64,000 bases of DNA from Davidsoniella eucalypti (lineage: Eukaryota > Ascomycota > Sordariomycetes > Microascales > Ceratocystidaceae): assembly GCA_004009845.1 (NCBI GenBank), contig RMBW01000081.1, forward strand, positions 62,001-126,000, written 5' to 3'. The notes beneath the pieces were generated by a model that was not told the origin of the DNA, searched no databases, and was given only the letters and a program-made list of their open reading frames with translations. Below are positions 45,269 through 57,166 of this stretch, one piece after another. The translations under genes and the position numbers were made by a program. Each line of letters opens with the position of its first letter. Position 1 is the first letter of the stretch.

Positions 45269-46363
45269 ATGCCAAAAGCAGATGCCGGATCCGCAAGGCA
45301 ACTTGCCAATCGCATGAAGCAGAAGGGCCTGACACGCCTAAGATTCTACTGCCAAGTTTGCGAGCGTGCAATGCGTGATGAGAACTCTTTCAAGCAGCGT
45401 AAGTGGAATACCAGCCTATAAGACTGTGAGACTATGAGACTATCTCAATATATAAATACCATACTGACTATCGTTCTCACAGACACCCTTTCCGAGTCTC
45501 ACGTCCGCAAGCTTCTCATTGTGGGCGAAGACCCAAAGAAAGCCATCAAGCAATTTAGCGACCAGTTCCTCAAGGACTTCACTTCGTTACTAAAAACTAG
45601 CCATGGAGAAAAAAAAATACACATCAACCACTTCTACCAAGAGTACATTGCCAACAAGGAACATCTGCACATGAACGCCACACAATGGTCGTCGCTCACC
45701 GAGTTTGCCAAACATCTCGGCCGTGAAGGCATCTGTCGAGTAGAAGATACCGACAAGGGCCTGCACATCTCTTGGATTGACAACTCACCTGAAGCCTTAC
45801 GGCGTCAGGAAGCCCTCAAGCGCAAAGCAGCGCTTGAACAAGGCGACGAAGAACTCGAGCAACGCATGATCAACCAACAGATCAGACGAGCAAAGAAGGA
45901 AGCAAGCAAAAACGGCACTTTGGGTGAGCTTAACGAGGAGGAGGCCGAGCAACGGCATGAACTCAAGCGCGAGGAAGGCGAAAAGGTTACCCTATCGTTT
46001 GGCGCGAAGAAAGATCCAGTCGATAAACCCAAGGAGATAGCAGTCACCGAAACCGAGACGGCTACTACAGACACCCCACCTTCAGATAGCAAACATGACG
46101 AAACGCCTGCTACTAAGACGACCTCTAGCTTTGGTGGAATAAGCATGAAGATGGGCGGCCCTGCTAAACCAAAGAATGTCTTTGCCCAACAGAAGAAGAA
46201 CGCTCTCGGCGGAAGCTCCAAAAAGACTATGGTAGAAGCACCTAAGAAAATGAGCGAAGCTGAACGAATCATGAAAGAAGAAATGGAACGCAAAAGGGGC
46301 CGTGAGTTCGGCGGTTCTGGTGGGCCGGCAAAGAAGATGAAATTCAACTTTGGCGGCAAGTAA
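45269..46363 (+). CDS. KIN17-like DNA/RNA-binding protein
   Basis: Nuclear zinc-finger protein linked to DNA repair, replication and spliceosomes in animals. Exons 45269-45398 and 45483-46363 (84-bp intron) give 336 residues. The intron lies inside the C2H2 finger: CQVCERAMRDENSFKQ joins HTLSESH, giving the four ligands. The KIN17 winged-helix domain follows, with HINHFYQEYI, MNATQWSSLTEFAKHLGREG and GLHISWIDNSPEALRRQEAL. A charged helical region, a Thr-rich linker and a basic C terminus (GGPAKKMKFNFGGK) complete it. Like other fungal members it is shorter than the human protein (393 aa), lacking the C-terminal KOW-type domain. Confidence 0.95.
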
Positions 46364-46748
46364 TGATTGTCTTATTCTTTTTGATTTATTGAACGGCGTT
46401 ACTTGGATTACTATCGGGATTTTATAGCGGGATTTCATGTTTCTATAACTTATATTCTTCATTTTTTCTTTAAACTTTCTTATATAAAAACAGCAAATAT
46501 GCCCTCAACATTAACATGCTTTCTATAAATGGGCCAACAGGACTTTATTTCACCCTTGAAATCAAACGGGAGTTGGGCAAAAGAAAAGAAAAAAAGTGCC
46601 TTCAGCATCCGAAACAAAACAAAAAACAACAACCGTGAACGCCAGGTAACAGTACAAGTAGAAGTGCGATTGCAGGCTACTATGACCACATGCTACCAAA
46701 TCAAATTATCTTTCATCGTGATGGTTACAATCGAACTGCTGTGAGTTT
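46364..46748. other. Convergent 3' region, KIN17 and SPT4
   Basis: 385 bp between two convergent stop codons, AT-rich, no gene seen. Confidence 0.5.
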
Positions 46749-47311
46749 TCAAGCTTCGGCTTCCTCGGCAGAACCGTCGCGCCTAGATAGCAATATATTG
46801 TTAGTATAGTCCCTCTCCTGGTCTCGACTGAGCTGTCCCGAAAGCCAAAAAAGAAAAGGGCGAGAATTCACATACGGAATGTACTTTATCCGGTACTCTT
46901 CCTCGATCATGGTACGGATATCATCGGGGAGTTGACCGGATACTTTGAGCGCATATACGCCACGCACATACGTGTCGAGACGCTGCCACTTAGCGATCCA
47001 GCTGGTAGCCGGGTCATTGATAGTCATGACGCCCTCGAACATGGGCGATGTGCAAGTCTCGATCTGGTCGGCGGAGTGACGAAGGTGTAAGAATTCCTCG
47101 CAGTTAGGGCAGCCGTTGTCGCGGAAGCGCTATATAGTGGAATTTGTTAGCTGTCGATATCCTGGTTCCACAAAGGCTTATATCAGAAGACACAGGTGAG
47201 TATAGAGAGACAGAGCTCTATATGACGTACAGCATAGGTCATGACGACTGAGCACACCATGCAGGCGCGCAAGTAGCGTTGTTGGCCAGGCGCGACAAAG
47301 TTGGAAGACAT
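46749..47311 (-). CDS. SPT4: Transcription elongation factor Spt4
   Basis: Small zinc-finger subunit of the Spt4-Spt5 (DSIF) complex that binds RNA polymerase II and promotes processive elongation. Exons 47231-47311, 46876-47129 and 46749-46782 give 122 residues. The zinc ligands are CMVCSVV and GCPNCEEF, split by the first intron. Conserved [18 protein letters not shown] and [15 protein letters not shown] follow, and the protein ends EEAEA after a 12-codon last exon. The length is as expected. BUR1, which phosphorylates the partner Spt5, is also in this window. Confidence 0.97.
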
Positions 47312-48414
47312 GGTAAAGTTCGGGGATGTATCGTGAAGCTCGAATTGGGATGATAAGTAACTGCTAGCCTGTACAATGCATAAGATATCGCAGAGGGCCA
47401 ATTACAAAGAATCAGGGTAGATAAATGTAAAGAAAAAAAATCCAGAAACATGCCAAATTCAAACCATCAAAATTCGGTCAAGTTGCGATCTAGCGCCAAA
47501 ACTAACTTAACTTTAGCTCTCTTGGACTCACAAGGCTGAATATTGAAATAAACCCGCAGCCAATAGGATACCTGTTGACTTGACAGGGGTGGGCCGGCGG
47601 GGCGAGGCTGAATAACGTGAGAAATCTTAGTGGGGCCCATCCGAACTCATCTCGGCACTCTTGCGGTCATTTTTTATGTTATAGAGAGCTAGAAAAGGCA
47701 AGATATACGGAACTCTGAATCAGAAACGATACGTAAAAGACAAGGACTAAAAAGAGAATACAAAATTATGGGCGCAGTAAGAATTGAGCTATGCTGTGAT
47801 GTACAAAAGATGGAGAAAAAAAATGAACTAACTTGCTACCTAGAAAGTGAGCTTATTTGTTAAAATATTGCTCATGGAAAAAAACGAGGGGCTGCTTTGA
47901 TACTACTATTGCTAGGACTGAGTTTAACAGCGCTGCACTTTTAAACTTAAAAGGATAGCGTTGGAAAATTTGGTAGCTTAGTTGTTCTAGCTTCGCTATT
48001 GGGAGCTAACTGATATGATGTAATACATACAATCAACGCAGAATTTCATATTTTCAAGAGCAATATAGAGACAAAAATAGCAAGATTGAATCGTTTTTGT
48101 TGACATTATTGGCAATTCTGGAAAGCTCAAGTGCGAAATCTGGCCAGAGAAACTCAGACTTTATTTTGCATTTGGCTGTTGTTCATCCATTCGAAGGTAG
48201 ATCAAGAACAAATATAAAGTTCGCTAAGGGTTATAATACAGTAGTCCTAGTTAGGGTCTAGACAAGCTAGCTAAGCTCCATAAAAAAGAAGCCGGGTATT
48301 TTGAATAATTTTATATTTCTATATTGGGAACTCCATCATTCTAACGTACTTTAATCCATTTCGTTCACTAAAACTCGTTTACTGACACAATCTATACTCT
48401 AAATCCTAAACAAA
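47312..48414. promoter_or_regulatory. Divergent intergenic region, SPT4 and POP8-like
   Basis: 1.1 kb, AT-rich, with both promoters expected. The frame at 47239-47451 overlaps SPT4 exon 1 in another frame. Nothing else recognised. Confidence 0.45.
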
Positions 48415-48834
48415 ATGAGCGACGTTCAAATGGAAGACATCAAAAAGATGATCACCAATAAATCCTCAAAAACTATAGAACTCCAAACATGCACATCCAA
48501 AGAACCAGAATTCGCCTATGCCCAGCTCGAGATCATCTCGTCCACTTCAGACCCAGTTACGGCAGATGCCATACAAATCCGCTCCATGATATCCAACGCC
48601 CTATCACGGTTTCTCGGAGTCGTCGGTAGCGCAATCAACCCTCATATCCTCAAGATCGAAGGCGCAGAAGCCTGGATCCGCATTCAGCGTGAGGATTTAC
48701 CGGCTTTGAGTGCAGCTTTGACATTCTGGAGCGGAGTTAGTGATGGTAATGTCGATTTGGCCTTGAAATTGAAGCGGGCTGGTAACTGGTTGGGATGTCT
48801 TGTTGGGCAACAGAGCCAGGCAGATATATGGTGA
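48415..48834 (+). CDS. RNase P/MRP subunit, Pop8-like (Rpp14/Pop5 fold)
   Basis: Single-exon 139-residue protein. The segment FAYAQLEIIS, then IRSMISNALSRFLGVVGSAI, then ILKIEGAEAWIRIQREDLPAL fits the small alpha/beta Rpp14/Pop5 fold as found in fungal Pop8, a subunit of the RNase P and RNase MRP holoenzymes (tRNA and rRNA processing). Length matches yeast Pop8 (133 aa). Sequence conservation in Pop8 is low, so the assignment rests on pattern resemblance; another Rpp14/Pop5-fold protein is possible. Confidence 0.7.
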   Translation: MSDVQMEDIKKMITNKSSKTIELQTCTSKEPEFAYAQLEIISSTSDPVTADAIQIRSMISNALSRFLGVVGSAINPHILKIEGAEAWIRIQREDLPALSAALTFWSGVSDGNVDLALKLKRAGNWLGCLVGQQSQADIW

Positions 48835-49104
48835 CCAATATATGATCCATTAGAGCTTCTTGAGTAATCGGTTATATCGCCCAGTGTAAGATAATCATAC
48901 CATTGTATAGCGTAGCACTGTATCTTTACTAACTAGCCACTAGAAACTAACAGATAGAAATTATACCGTAGAGGAGGCATGGCATTCTCCCCAGTATATC
49001 ACGATTCCACTGGCCACAAAAGCAATGTAATTTAGCATGGTGTATTTCCTTTTGTATTTGTTTTTCTATCTTATTTAGATTTATACCCCCGTAAATTTTC
49101 ACAA

Positions 49105-50956
49105 CTACAAGCCCGACATCAGAGAGCTGTTGGCATATGCCTATTACAAAATGTTAGCAAAAGTGTTTCCAAGTTTGAACAAAGATGGTCCTAAAGAGTG
49201 ATATGTGAACTTACCATAGGCTTGATATCGGGGTGAGGAACGGCATCGAACTTGTGGAATTGCAACTTGAGATCGGAGCGTATGTTGATGTAGGCACCCT
49301 TGTTCTCCGTCGAGTCGCAGTATTTGGGGGCCGAGAAGACTATTTTTCTTGTTAGATGCTTTCAATGACACAACATGTTTATAGTAGTTAAATGTTAACT
49401 TACCAGTGATACAGCGGCCATCGTGCTGAACCTCGTAGCCTTCCATGCGTACTTCGTGAGATCTGATGATAGCTTCCAGGCTATTACGCTCACAGAAGCG
49501 CTTCGTGACATCAGGGCCGAACTGAACACCAACACCACGCTTGCTAGGTCCACGGCCTTCTTCATCTTGAGGGTCAGTCCAAAGCATCTCCATCATCAAA
49601 CCGGATTGGCCGGGCTGGCGTTGAGCATGACGGTTCAGCTTGCGGATATCATCAAGTGTCACGCTATCGTCAGAGAACAGACCGCCATGGAGAACGAAGA
49701 ACTTCTTGCCGATTAGAGTAGCCAATGGCAGGGCAGAGAAGGACTCAGAGAAGAGACGGAAAACGCTATTGGCGCAAAGTTAGTCATATATAAGCACCAG
49801 AAAGAGAGATTTTGGAATATACATACCGCTCATGGTACTTAGCCTTGCATTCACCTTCAAAGCCGTACACGCGGTTCATGTCATCGGCCTCGTGGTTGCC
49901 ACGGTTGATGAAGAAGCCATTAGGACGCAGCCACTTGTAAGAGTACAAAAGCAGAGCGACCTCGGTAGACCATGAACCACGGTCGACAAAGTCACCGTTA
50001 AATAGGTACCAATGCTTTTCGTCAGGAAGGCCGTTTAGGCGGAACAGCTCCATTAGATCGAAGTATTGGCCTATAGACATGAATATTAGCATGTGATATA
50101 CATAGATCCACCTGAAATTCATCGATTTAACGTACCGTGAGTATCGCCACATACAGTCATGGTGACATCTTCTGGAACTTCGACCTCAACCATGGTAGGC
50201 TCGTCATGAACAATCTTCGTGACGTTGATGATAATTTGGTAGACATATTTGCGGTGAATCTTCTTTCCAGTCTTGAAGCGCTCGATCATGTCGTCAATGA
50301 ATTCTTGCGTCATAGTATCGCCTAGCTTAACACCGTCGTAATCATCGGCAACAATCATGGTATCGAGATCGATTTCAGAAGCGGCTGAAGGCGCATCGGC
50401 AACTTCGATAGCGGCGAAGAATTCGAGCTTGCGGATGATTTTGCGGCACTCTTCGAGCTTGAGTTTAGCATCTCTGTTGCCTGGGTCTAAACGTGTGCAT
50501 TCGCGGAAATCCTTGAGGGCCTCCTTGGGCTTGAGAATGGCAGCGTAAGCAGTACCACGGCGGTAGAACGCCTAGATGCAGAGCAAAGAAGACTGTTAGA
50601 TTTACGACTGCGGGCGTCTGTGGTGAAGATAGGACTTGGGGGTTAGTGTACCTTGACGAAGCCGGGCTTAAGCTCAATGGCCTTGGTAACATCGGAGATC
50701 GCATAGCCATAGGCTTCGGACTTGATGTAGGCCTATGTAGCGGGAAAGAAGCATGCAGTTAGCGAATGAGTTCAATAACCACTGTTATATACTTAGTGTA
50801 ACATACTTGCGCACGATTCGAGTAGAAGGTAGGCTCATTGCCATTCAGCTCAATAGCCTTGCTGTAGAGTTCGATGGCCTTGGGCCAGTCGTGAGCGGCA
50901 AAGGCCTTGTTGCCATCGTTCTTAAAGGCGACAGCCTTTTCAATGTCCGTAGGCAT
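49105..50956 (-). CDS. Ser/Thr protein phosphatase 5 (Ppt1/PPP5)
   Basis: TPR-containing PPP phosphatase that binds Hsp90 and dephosphorylates its clients. Exons 50807-50956, 50652-50732, 50136-50571, 49827-50070, 49404-49765, 49215-49339 and 49105-49140 give 477 residues, the family length. Three TPR units fill about residues 1-115 (starting [18 protein letters not shown]). The PPP catalytic core shows the metal and catalytic motifs [43 protein letters not shown] and SAPKYCDS. The last exon encodes [11 protein letters not shown], the autoinhibitory J-helix region. All junctions preserve phase. Diverges from ESS2. Confidence 0.96.
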
Positions 50957-51939
50957 GGCGACTGGATGTGATACGCGAGACGGAAGGTTATAGGCAGAGC
51001 GAAATTGAGCCGGTTTAGAAGGTCTGTCCTATCAACAGGTTGGTTGGGTTGTCGGCGTAAGGGATGCGATTCAAGGTCGATCGAAGGACGGCTAGTATCG
51101 CATGGACTTGATCGTCGTCCGTCGCTTCTGGTCTGGCACGCGATCAGTAATTCCTGACAGACAGCTTTTGGTTGGCTGTTGAGGACTTAGTTGGTGGGTT
51201 AAACTAGCTAGTCGGAGCTAGGACTATATAGGCTGAAGAAAACGGATCAAAATCGCAAAGTCATAAATATAGGTTATCTAGGCTACTACGATAACAGCAA
51301 AAGGTCTAGCTTCAAGAATTTCAAAGTATAATAAAAAAAAACCGGGTATTGTAAGATATAATGAATGGCGTAGCTAACAGATGGAGTGAAATAAATAAAA
51401 ATGATGAAAATACCTAAGCAATGCTGGCAGTCACTATACATATATATACATATATTAATTATGATGATAATTATGTTGTTGCTTTTCTTCACGGCCCGGC
51501 TTCTGATTTCCACTATAAACTACCCCTCCAAATCCCCAGCTCAAAAGACAGTAGTTGCTATTTTAGCAAGGAAGGACCCCTCGAACTTCTAGAGGCTTCT
51601 TTTTTGGTCTTAATTTTTGTACAAGTTCCCAAGTGTTCGGCACATGCCAAACAAGGCAAGACAGAAAAATAGGCAAGGCACTTGGGAGATTGGAGTCGGT
51701 AAATCTTGTGGCGTAACTAGTGTGGCACGCGATGAAACCGATTGATAAATAAATGTGGCGCTCTCTACATATCACCGCGACGTCATCCAGTTAAATTGTA
51801 AATCCAAAGCTTTCTTTGAGTCGCATCGCATTCAACAATTGACTTTATCATCACCAACGTCGCAAACTTATTAAAGCCCCAGAGGCCCTTTGTTTTACTC
51901 TCCTAATATAGGGGCTTCCCAACTATTCTTCTTCTTACA
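50957..51939. promoter_or_regulatory. Divergent promoter region, PPP5 and ESS2
   Basis: 983 bp between divergent start codons. It holds a T/A-rich block with ATATAT repeats (51440-51475). Short ORFs on both strands at 51286-51775 overlap each other and are unsupported. Confidence 0.45.
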
Positions 51940-53349
51940 ATGGCTTCTTCACCACCTACAAATGAGCAATCCAATGCTCTTGTGCGAAAGCGCGAAGTCG
52001 ACATGCAGCTGATGGCACCACCACCGCCACCCGCGAAGAAAACGAAGCGACCAAAGGAGGTTCTTGACGAAGAAAGCTACACCGAGGGCTTATCGCAGAT
52101 TATAATGCGTGACTTCTTCCCTGGCCTCCAAGAATCCAAGCTCCAAAGCGAATATCTAGACGCCCTAGAGACAAAGAACAATGCCTTAATATCAACCGCT
52201 ACCCATAACCTTCTCTCGAATACACCCACCCGAAATAATACATATCCAAATACCCCCGTCTCCCAAAGAACATTTGTCAAGAGCGAAACGCCATCTACCG
52301 TCATGGGTACACCCGGATCGGTTGTCTCTAGTATTGCGCCAAGTATCGGACCTACGCCAAAGGCCAGAGTCAACACTGCGATGCGCCTTGATAAATTCCA
52401 GGCTACATATACAAGCGAAGATAATGAGAGTTTCTACAAACTTACGGACAAGCAAAACCAAAAACGAATGGAGAAGAACACCTGGCTGTGGAATAGCAAC
52501 AAGTTCGATTCAAAGCAGCTGATCAAACAACGAGTGGTTGAAGGCAAGCTACTCGAAGAGGGGACGCTTTACGACGACGGCTATATGAAGAAAGATCGCC
52601 TTGCAATAAAAGGACCCGACGATAATCGTCCTTCTCAGCCCGACACATGGAAATGGAAACCAAAGAACGAACTCATGTTTACTCCAGATGGAGTCGAAAA
52701 TCGCTTAGACACCGTTTCGCAGGTCGCCGAGGCCACGTCTGCAAGTGCTCCAAAATCCATTCTGTATCAAAACACTAGAGCACCTGTACAGATAGAAGCC
52801 TCAAGACCATCACGGCCGTCGTCACCGACTCTTTCGGCTGTCAGAGAAGCTCTTTCTGGAAATATTCGGCCTGAATATCGTAACCACAGAGAAGCCGGTA
52901 GCACAATCACAGGCGGAGAGACTCCTCGAATCAACGGTTATGCTTTCGTAGATGATGAAGACGATGACTGTGAAGATGATGGCCCATCACTGCCAGTGGT
53001 AGATCTTGGCCTGGGAGACGCCACTCCTAGTCCATTCAGGCTCCAAGAGCGTGGTAAAAAGGAAGAGCTACTGCATCGTATGGTCGATAGAATCAACAAA
53101 TCGCACCAAGAGGCATCACGAAATGGATTCACAGGTCGTGTAGAATATACGCCATCCCGTCACGGTCATACAAATTCACGAGTTAATGCAGGAAACTTGA
53201 CGCCAGCTGCGGCAAGATTACTCGGCAAAATAGAGTCAGGAAAGACGCCAAGTCGCAGTTCAATATCATCTACGGCTTCGTCTTTTGCTCCGTCGACGCC
53301 CATGGCGATGCGAGGCTCTCTCATAAGAAAAACACCCAAAAAGCACTAG
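51940..53349 (+). CDS. ESS2/Es2 nuclear protein (Bis1, DGCR14 homologue)
   Basis: Spliceosome-associated nuclear protein of the ESS-2/DGCR14/Bis1 family. One exon, 469 residues, matching the human protein (476). The signature N terminus PKEVLDEESYTEGLSQIIMR and DFFPGLQESKLQSEYLDALE is present. DKFQATYTSEDNESFYKL and KNTWLWNSNKF follow, then PDTWKWKPKNELMFTPDG, all conserved family blocks. The C terminus is low complexity with several TP motifs (for example NLTPAAARLLGKIE, RKTPKKH), usual phosphorylation sites. The start codon follows a pyrimidine-rich leader. Confidence 0.95.
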   Translation: MASSPPTNEQSNALVRKREVDMQLMAPPPPPAKKTKRPKEVLDEESYTEGLSQIIMRDFFPGLQESKLQSEYLDALETKNNALISTATHNLLSNTPTRNNTYPNTPVSQRTFVKSETPSTVMGTPGSVVSSIAPSIGPTPKARVNTAMRLDKFQATYTSEDNESFYKLTDKQNQKRMEKNTWLWNSNKFDSKQLIKQRVVEGKLLEEGTLYDDGYMKKDRLAIKGPDDNRPSQPDTWKWKPKNELMFTPDGVENRLDTVSQVAEATSASAPKSILYQNTRAPVQIEASRPSRPSSPTLSAVREALSGNIRPEYRNHREAGSTITGGETPRINGYAFVDDEDDDCEDDGPSLPVVDLGLGDATPSPFRLQERGKKEELLHRMVDRINKSHQEASRNGFTGRVEYTPSRHGHTNSRVNAGNLTPAAARLLGKIESGKTPSRSSISSTASSFAPSTPMAMRGSLIRKTPKKH

Positions 53350-53725
53350 GTCTAGGGCATCATATTGTTCTATAACAGGCAAAGTCTAACGATTCACATG
53401 ATCACCCTAGAATATACCTCGAATAAAGTTTGTTATTCCATGCATAATTAATTGCAGTTCAATATCACATGTTTGAAAATTATAGGACGTTCGTTGTGTT
53501 GGCTTTCTTTTTGTCTATTATTATTTCTGGCCCACTTGACAACGGCAACGCATTAGCGGGGCTATGCAAGTAAAGAATCACTTTTGCACAAGCTTTAGCT
53601 AAGCAAGAGCTCCCGACTCGGCGATTTGCTGTAATTAAGATTCGGAACTTGTATAATTTGTTTATCTTTCAGACAGCGCATACATAAACTGTATTCGGCG
53701 AGCTGACCGATATCTTTACGCCAAG
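53350..53725. promoter_or_regulatory. ESS2 3' flank and COQ8 promoter
   Basis: 376 bp between two genes on the same strand. Nothing specific recognised. Confidence 0.45.
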
Positions 53726-55948
53726 ATGAGACTGGCAGATTTCCTCGTCGATTTAGCGTCCGTGGCCTCGGCGTCTAAATCCATTGCTACCAAACATGTC
53801 GGTCTAAGAGCGCGCCAGATTGAACGTTATGGCCAGACATCGAGCATCGTTGCTGGCTTGCGCAAGAAGGCCGCTGAAGCCTCTCAGAATGCCCGGACCA
53901 CAGAAGGGGAAACAGAAGTAGCTGCCGATATCAAGACTCAGTCCGAAGAAGCATCTTCTAACGCCAAGCAAAATACAGAAGCCCCATCGCCTACTCAAGC
54001 ACCTACACTAACGCCGGCTATTCCGTCAATGAAGTCTCCATTCAGTGCTGCTATTCCGACACATGGCGGGACTTTTGCAACAACTCAGGACCTCATTTCT
54101 CGTCTTCGTCGGGAAGAAAAGCTCAAATTCGGCTCTCAAGCGCCTATGCGCTTACCAAGATTAGAGCCTGTAACTGACGCCAGTTCCACACCACAAGATC
54201 CGGATCTGCCCCCGAATGTCAGTGTCAATGTTTTCAGAACGCGGAGAGGATCGGGCCTACTTGGAGGACGGGCTCGGTCGGGCTCGTCGATTGTCAGCGG
54301 AGGTCCCCGGAAGCCTCACCCACTAGCCGGAAACAGACTACCGAGCAAACCACTTGAGACAAAAGCCCCAGAGATCACTACCCTTAAAGCTTCAAGTACT
54401 GAACCCAAGTCGGAAGTTGTCATACAAGATACCCAGCCAGAGCCAAGCGTTCAAAGCAGTCCCTTGGAGACCAAGCCTGAACCTATCACAACTATTATAC
54501 CAGAGCCTCCGACGGCAAGCGAAACGCCACAACAACCACCTTCAGAGCCTATCATGAGTGAGCCTCAAATCAACCCTATCCTTCAAAAGTCGCACGATCT
54601 ACGCGAGTCCAGGGTTCCGTCTACTCGCATCGGCCGTCTCTGGAACTACAGTGGTCTAGCCGCCGGTATGCTTGGTGGTGCCATTGGAGAAAGTTTCAGC
54701 CGTGTCGTTGGCGGAGGCAGCAGTGACGGATCTCTACTTCTCACACCCGGCAACATGGAACGTTTAGTTGGAAAGCTCTCTCGGATGCGTGGTGCAGCCT
54801 TGAAGATTGGCCAAATGTTGAGTTTCCAGGACACCAAGATGCTACCTCCTCAACTTCAAGTAGTATTACAGAGAGTCCAGGACAGAGCCGATTACATGCC
54901 AACATGGCAGCGGGACAAGGTTCTTGTCGCCAACCTGGGAAGTGAATGGCGCGATCTCTTTGCAGAGTTCGACGAGAAGCCTATCGCTGCGGCATCTATC
55001 GGCCAAGTTCACCGAGCAGTGCTTAAAGACGGCGCCAAGGTTGCCGTCAAGATCCAATTTCCCGGTGTGGCAGACTCTATCAACTCGGATTTAGACAATC
55101 TCTCAATGCTTCTCACGGCCACTAAGCTACTGCCCAAAGGCCTGTACCTTGATAAAAGCATCGCCAATGCTCGACTTGAGCTTGGTTGGGAATGTGACTA
55201 TGCACGTGAAGCCCAGTGTGCTATCCGGTATCGTGAGCTTCTTGGCGACCAAGATGACATCTTTATCATCCCCAAGGTCTATCCAGAGGCTTCTGACAAG
55301 CAGGTCTTGACTATGGATTGGATGGACGGTACCGCTGTCACGAGAATACAGTACTTGACACAAGAGCAGCGGGACTGGATCGGCACACAGATCATGAAGT
55401 TGTGTCTTCGGGAAATCACAGAGTTCGAGTTCATGCAGACCGATCCCAACTGGACCAATTTCCTGTACAATGACGTCCAGCAGAAGCTCGAGCTATTAGA
55501 CTTTGGCGCATCGAGGGAATTTGACGCCTCTTTCGTCGACACTTACTGCGAACTGTTGCATTCTGCAGCTCAAGGAGATCGTACCAAGGTCGCCAAGCTG
55601 TCGCTAGATCTCGGTTACCTCACAGGCCACGAGAGCAAGGCTATGCTAGACGCACACATCAACTCGATCCTAACCCTAGCCGAGCCTTTTCTAGGATCGG
55701 CTCCTGATGTCTATGACTTCCAGGGCCAGACCATCACTGAACGAGTCAAGAGCTATATTCCCGTTATGCTACGTGAACGGTTAACGCCGCCGCCTGAAGA
55801 GACGTACTCGCTCCATCGCAAGCTAAGCGGTGCTTTCTTGCTGTGCGCTAAACTAGGCAGTAAAGTCCCGTGCAAGGAGATGTTCCAGAACTGTGTTTCT
55901 AAGAGAGTTGAGCTGCGCAGACTCAACACTGCGGACAAGGCCGTATAG
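53726..55948 (+). CDS. COQ8: Atypical kinase/ATPase Coq8 (ABC1/ADCK3)
   Basis: UbiB-family protein of the mitochondrial inner membrane, required for ubiquinone biosynthesis and assembly of the CoQ complex. Single exon, 740 residues. The kinase-like part shows the invariant KxGQ motif in [12 protein letters not shown] (K360), the Ala-rich loop [11 protein letters not shown] (421 on) in place of a Gly loop, catalytic Lys in VAVKIQFPG (K442), and [11 protein letters not shown] and LLDFGAS. The first about 290 residues are low complexity (Pro/Ser/Glu-rich), making it about 240 residues longer than yeast Coq8 (501). The extreme N terminus ([14 protein letters not shown]) could be part of a targeting signal. 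Confidence 0.95.
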   Translation: MRLADFLVDLASVASASKSIATKHVGLRARQIERYGQTSSIVAGLRKKAAEASQNARTTEGETEVAADIKTQSEEASSNAKQNTEAPSPTQAPTLTPAIPSMKSPFSAAIPTHGGTFATTQDLISRLRREEKLKFGSQAPMRLPRLEPVTDASSTPQDPDLPPNVSVNVFRTRRGSGLLGGRARSGSSIVSGGPRKPHPLAGNRLPSKPLETKAPEITTLKASSTEPKSEVVIQDTQPEPSVQSSPLETKPEPITTIIPEPPTASETPQQPPSEPIMSEPQINPILQKSHDLRESRVPSTRIGRLWNYSGLAAGMLGGAIGESFSRVVGGGSSDGSLLLTPGNMERLVGKLSRMRGAALKIGQMLSFQDTKMLPPQLQVVLQRVQDRADYMPTWQRDKVLVANLGSEWRDLFAEFDEKPIAAASIGQVHRAVLKDGAKVAVKIQFPGVADSINSDLDNLSMLLTATKLLPKGLYLDKSIANARLELGWECDYAREAQCAIRYRELLGDQDDIFIIPKVYPEASDKQVLTMDWMDGTAVTRIQYLTQEQRDWIGTQIMKLCLREITEFEFMQTDPNWTNFLYNDVQQKLELLDFGASREFDASFVDTYCELLHSAAQGDRTKVAKLSLDLGYLTGHESKAMLDAHINSILTLAEPFLGSAPDVYDFQGQTITERVKSYIPVMLRERLTPPPEETYSLHRKLSGAFLLCAKLGSKVPCKEMFQNCVSKRVELRRLNTADKAV

Positions 55949-56112
55949 ACCAGGCTCTATAGCAATTTTTTATATACCTGTAATTTTAGACATACCCTAG
56001 CATAATCAATATGTACTACCACTACTTAAAAAGAAACTTTGAACGTGGCGATAGTGCCAACCATGGTATCTATATTAACGAATAACGCTGCATGTGTAAA
56101 GATCCCCAAACC
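55949..56112. other. Short convergent spacer
   Basis: 164 bp between the stop codons of COQ8 and RRP36, so 3' UTRs must be short or overlap. Confidence 0.5.
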
Positions 56113-57166
56113 CTAGTACCGTGCAGTACGCTGTTGTCTTGTACTACCGTCAACTCGGCCATCCAAAAACGACAGCTCCTTCTTTTCTTTGCCGGCAACC
56201 TTCTTGCGCTTACGAACAATCGCCTTGTCGACCTGTCTCTTGCTCATTCCCTCGAACTGGTTCACCAAGACCTGCTTCTTTAGCTCTGCCTGCTTCAGAT
56301 AGTATGGCGTCTTGCCCTGGGCGACCAACTCCTTCTCCTTGCGCTTATGTTCATCGACGACAGCCTGTTGACGGTCTTTTCTCTCCTGTGTCTTGCGTTT
56401 GGATTCTAGTACTAAAAGTTCACGCTTAAGCTCAGCTTTTTCATCTTCATTCTTAGCTTTGCGTACGCGGACCTTCAAGTCTGCGATTTCACTCGCGCGA
56501 TAATCATCTAGGAACCCGTATGCCTTGCGGATCAACGTTTCGTTGACTTCACCTGCCAACGGATCGAAGCGGGGATCACGCGGCACTGGCTTTGTAGATT
56601 GACCGAAATCGCGCTTTCGGCTAACTTGTCGCTTCGATGACATCTCCTGGGGAGCATGTTTGCTAGATCGTTTGCCGAAGTCGGGTTGTTTGCCGAGAGG
56701 TTTGCGGCCGGACTTGGTCTCAGTTGTGGAAGGGGTGGAGGTTGTGAAGGCGGTGGAGTCGGATGAGGTACCGGAGGCGCGTTCGGCCTTGCGCTTTTCT
56801 TTGCGCTTGGTTTTGTTGATGGCTGCTTGGGCTTTAGCGAGATCGCCGAATGAGATGCTGGCTAGGCTGGCGACACCATCTTGTGCTTGTGATGCGAGCT
56901 GTTGAAGGTTAGAGTTTGCGCTTGTGTCTGTCGATCACTGCTTTGCTTGATAGAGCACTCACATCGGCGTCTGAGTCATATTCTTCTTCGTCATCAGATT
57001 CTTGCTCTTGTTCTTGATCATCGTCGCTGGCCTCGTCGTCGTTGTCGATGGCCTGTTGTTCAGAGGGTGCATAACTAGAGTCGCCATCGGACTCCTGTTC
57101 GTAGCGCGGCTTGACTCGTCTATTCGACGGCTGCTTGCTGACTGCTTTTCTCTTTCCAAGCGGCAT
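56113..57166 (-). CDS. RRP36: rRNA biogenesis protein Rrp36
   Basis: Nucleolar component of the 90S pre-ribosome needed for early cleavages leading to 18S rRNA. Exons 56963-57166 and 56113-56898 (64-bp intron) give 329 residues. The N terminus is acidic (runs of Asp/Glu with DDQEQEQESDDEEEYDSD). The second exon includes LASISFGDLAKAQ, then the hallmark DPRFDPLAGEVNE and YGFLDDYRASEI. A long charged helix follows, with KTPYYLKQAELKK and a basic end VRKRKKVAGKEKKELSF. Positions 56113-56643 alone would miss the N-terminal part; the upstream frame is continuous. The promoter carries the palindrome shared with PWP2, another SSU-processome gene. Confidence 0.93.

Noticed and set aside
45805..46462. 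Minus-strand frames
   Set aside because: Antisense to KIN17.
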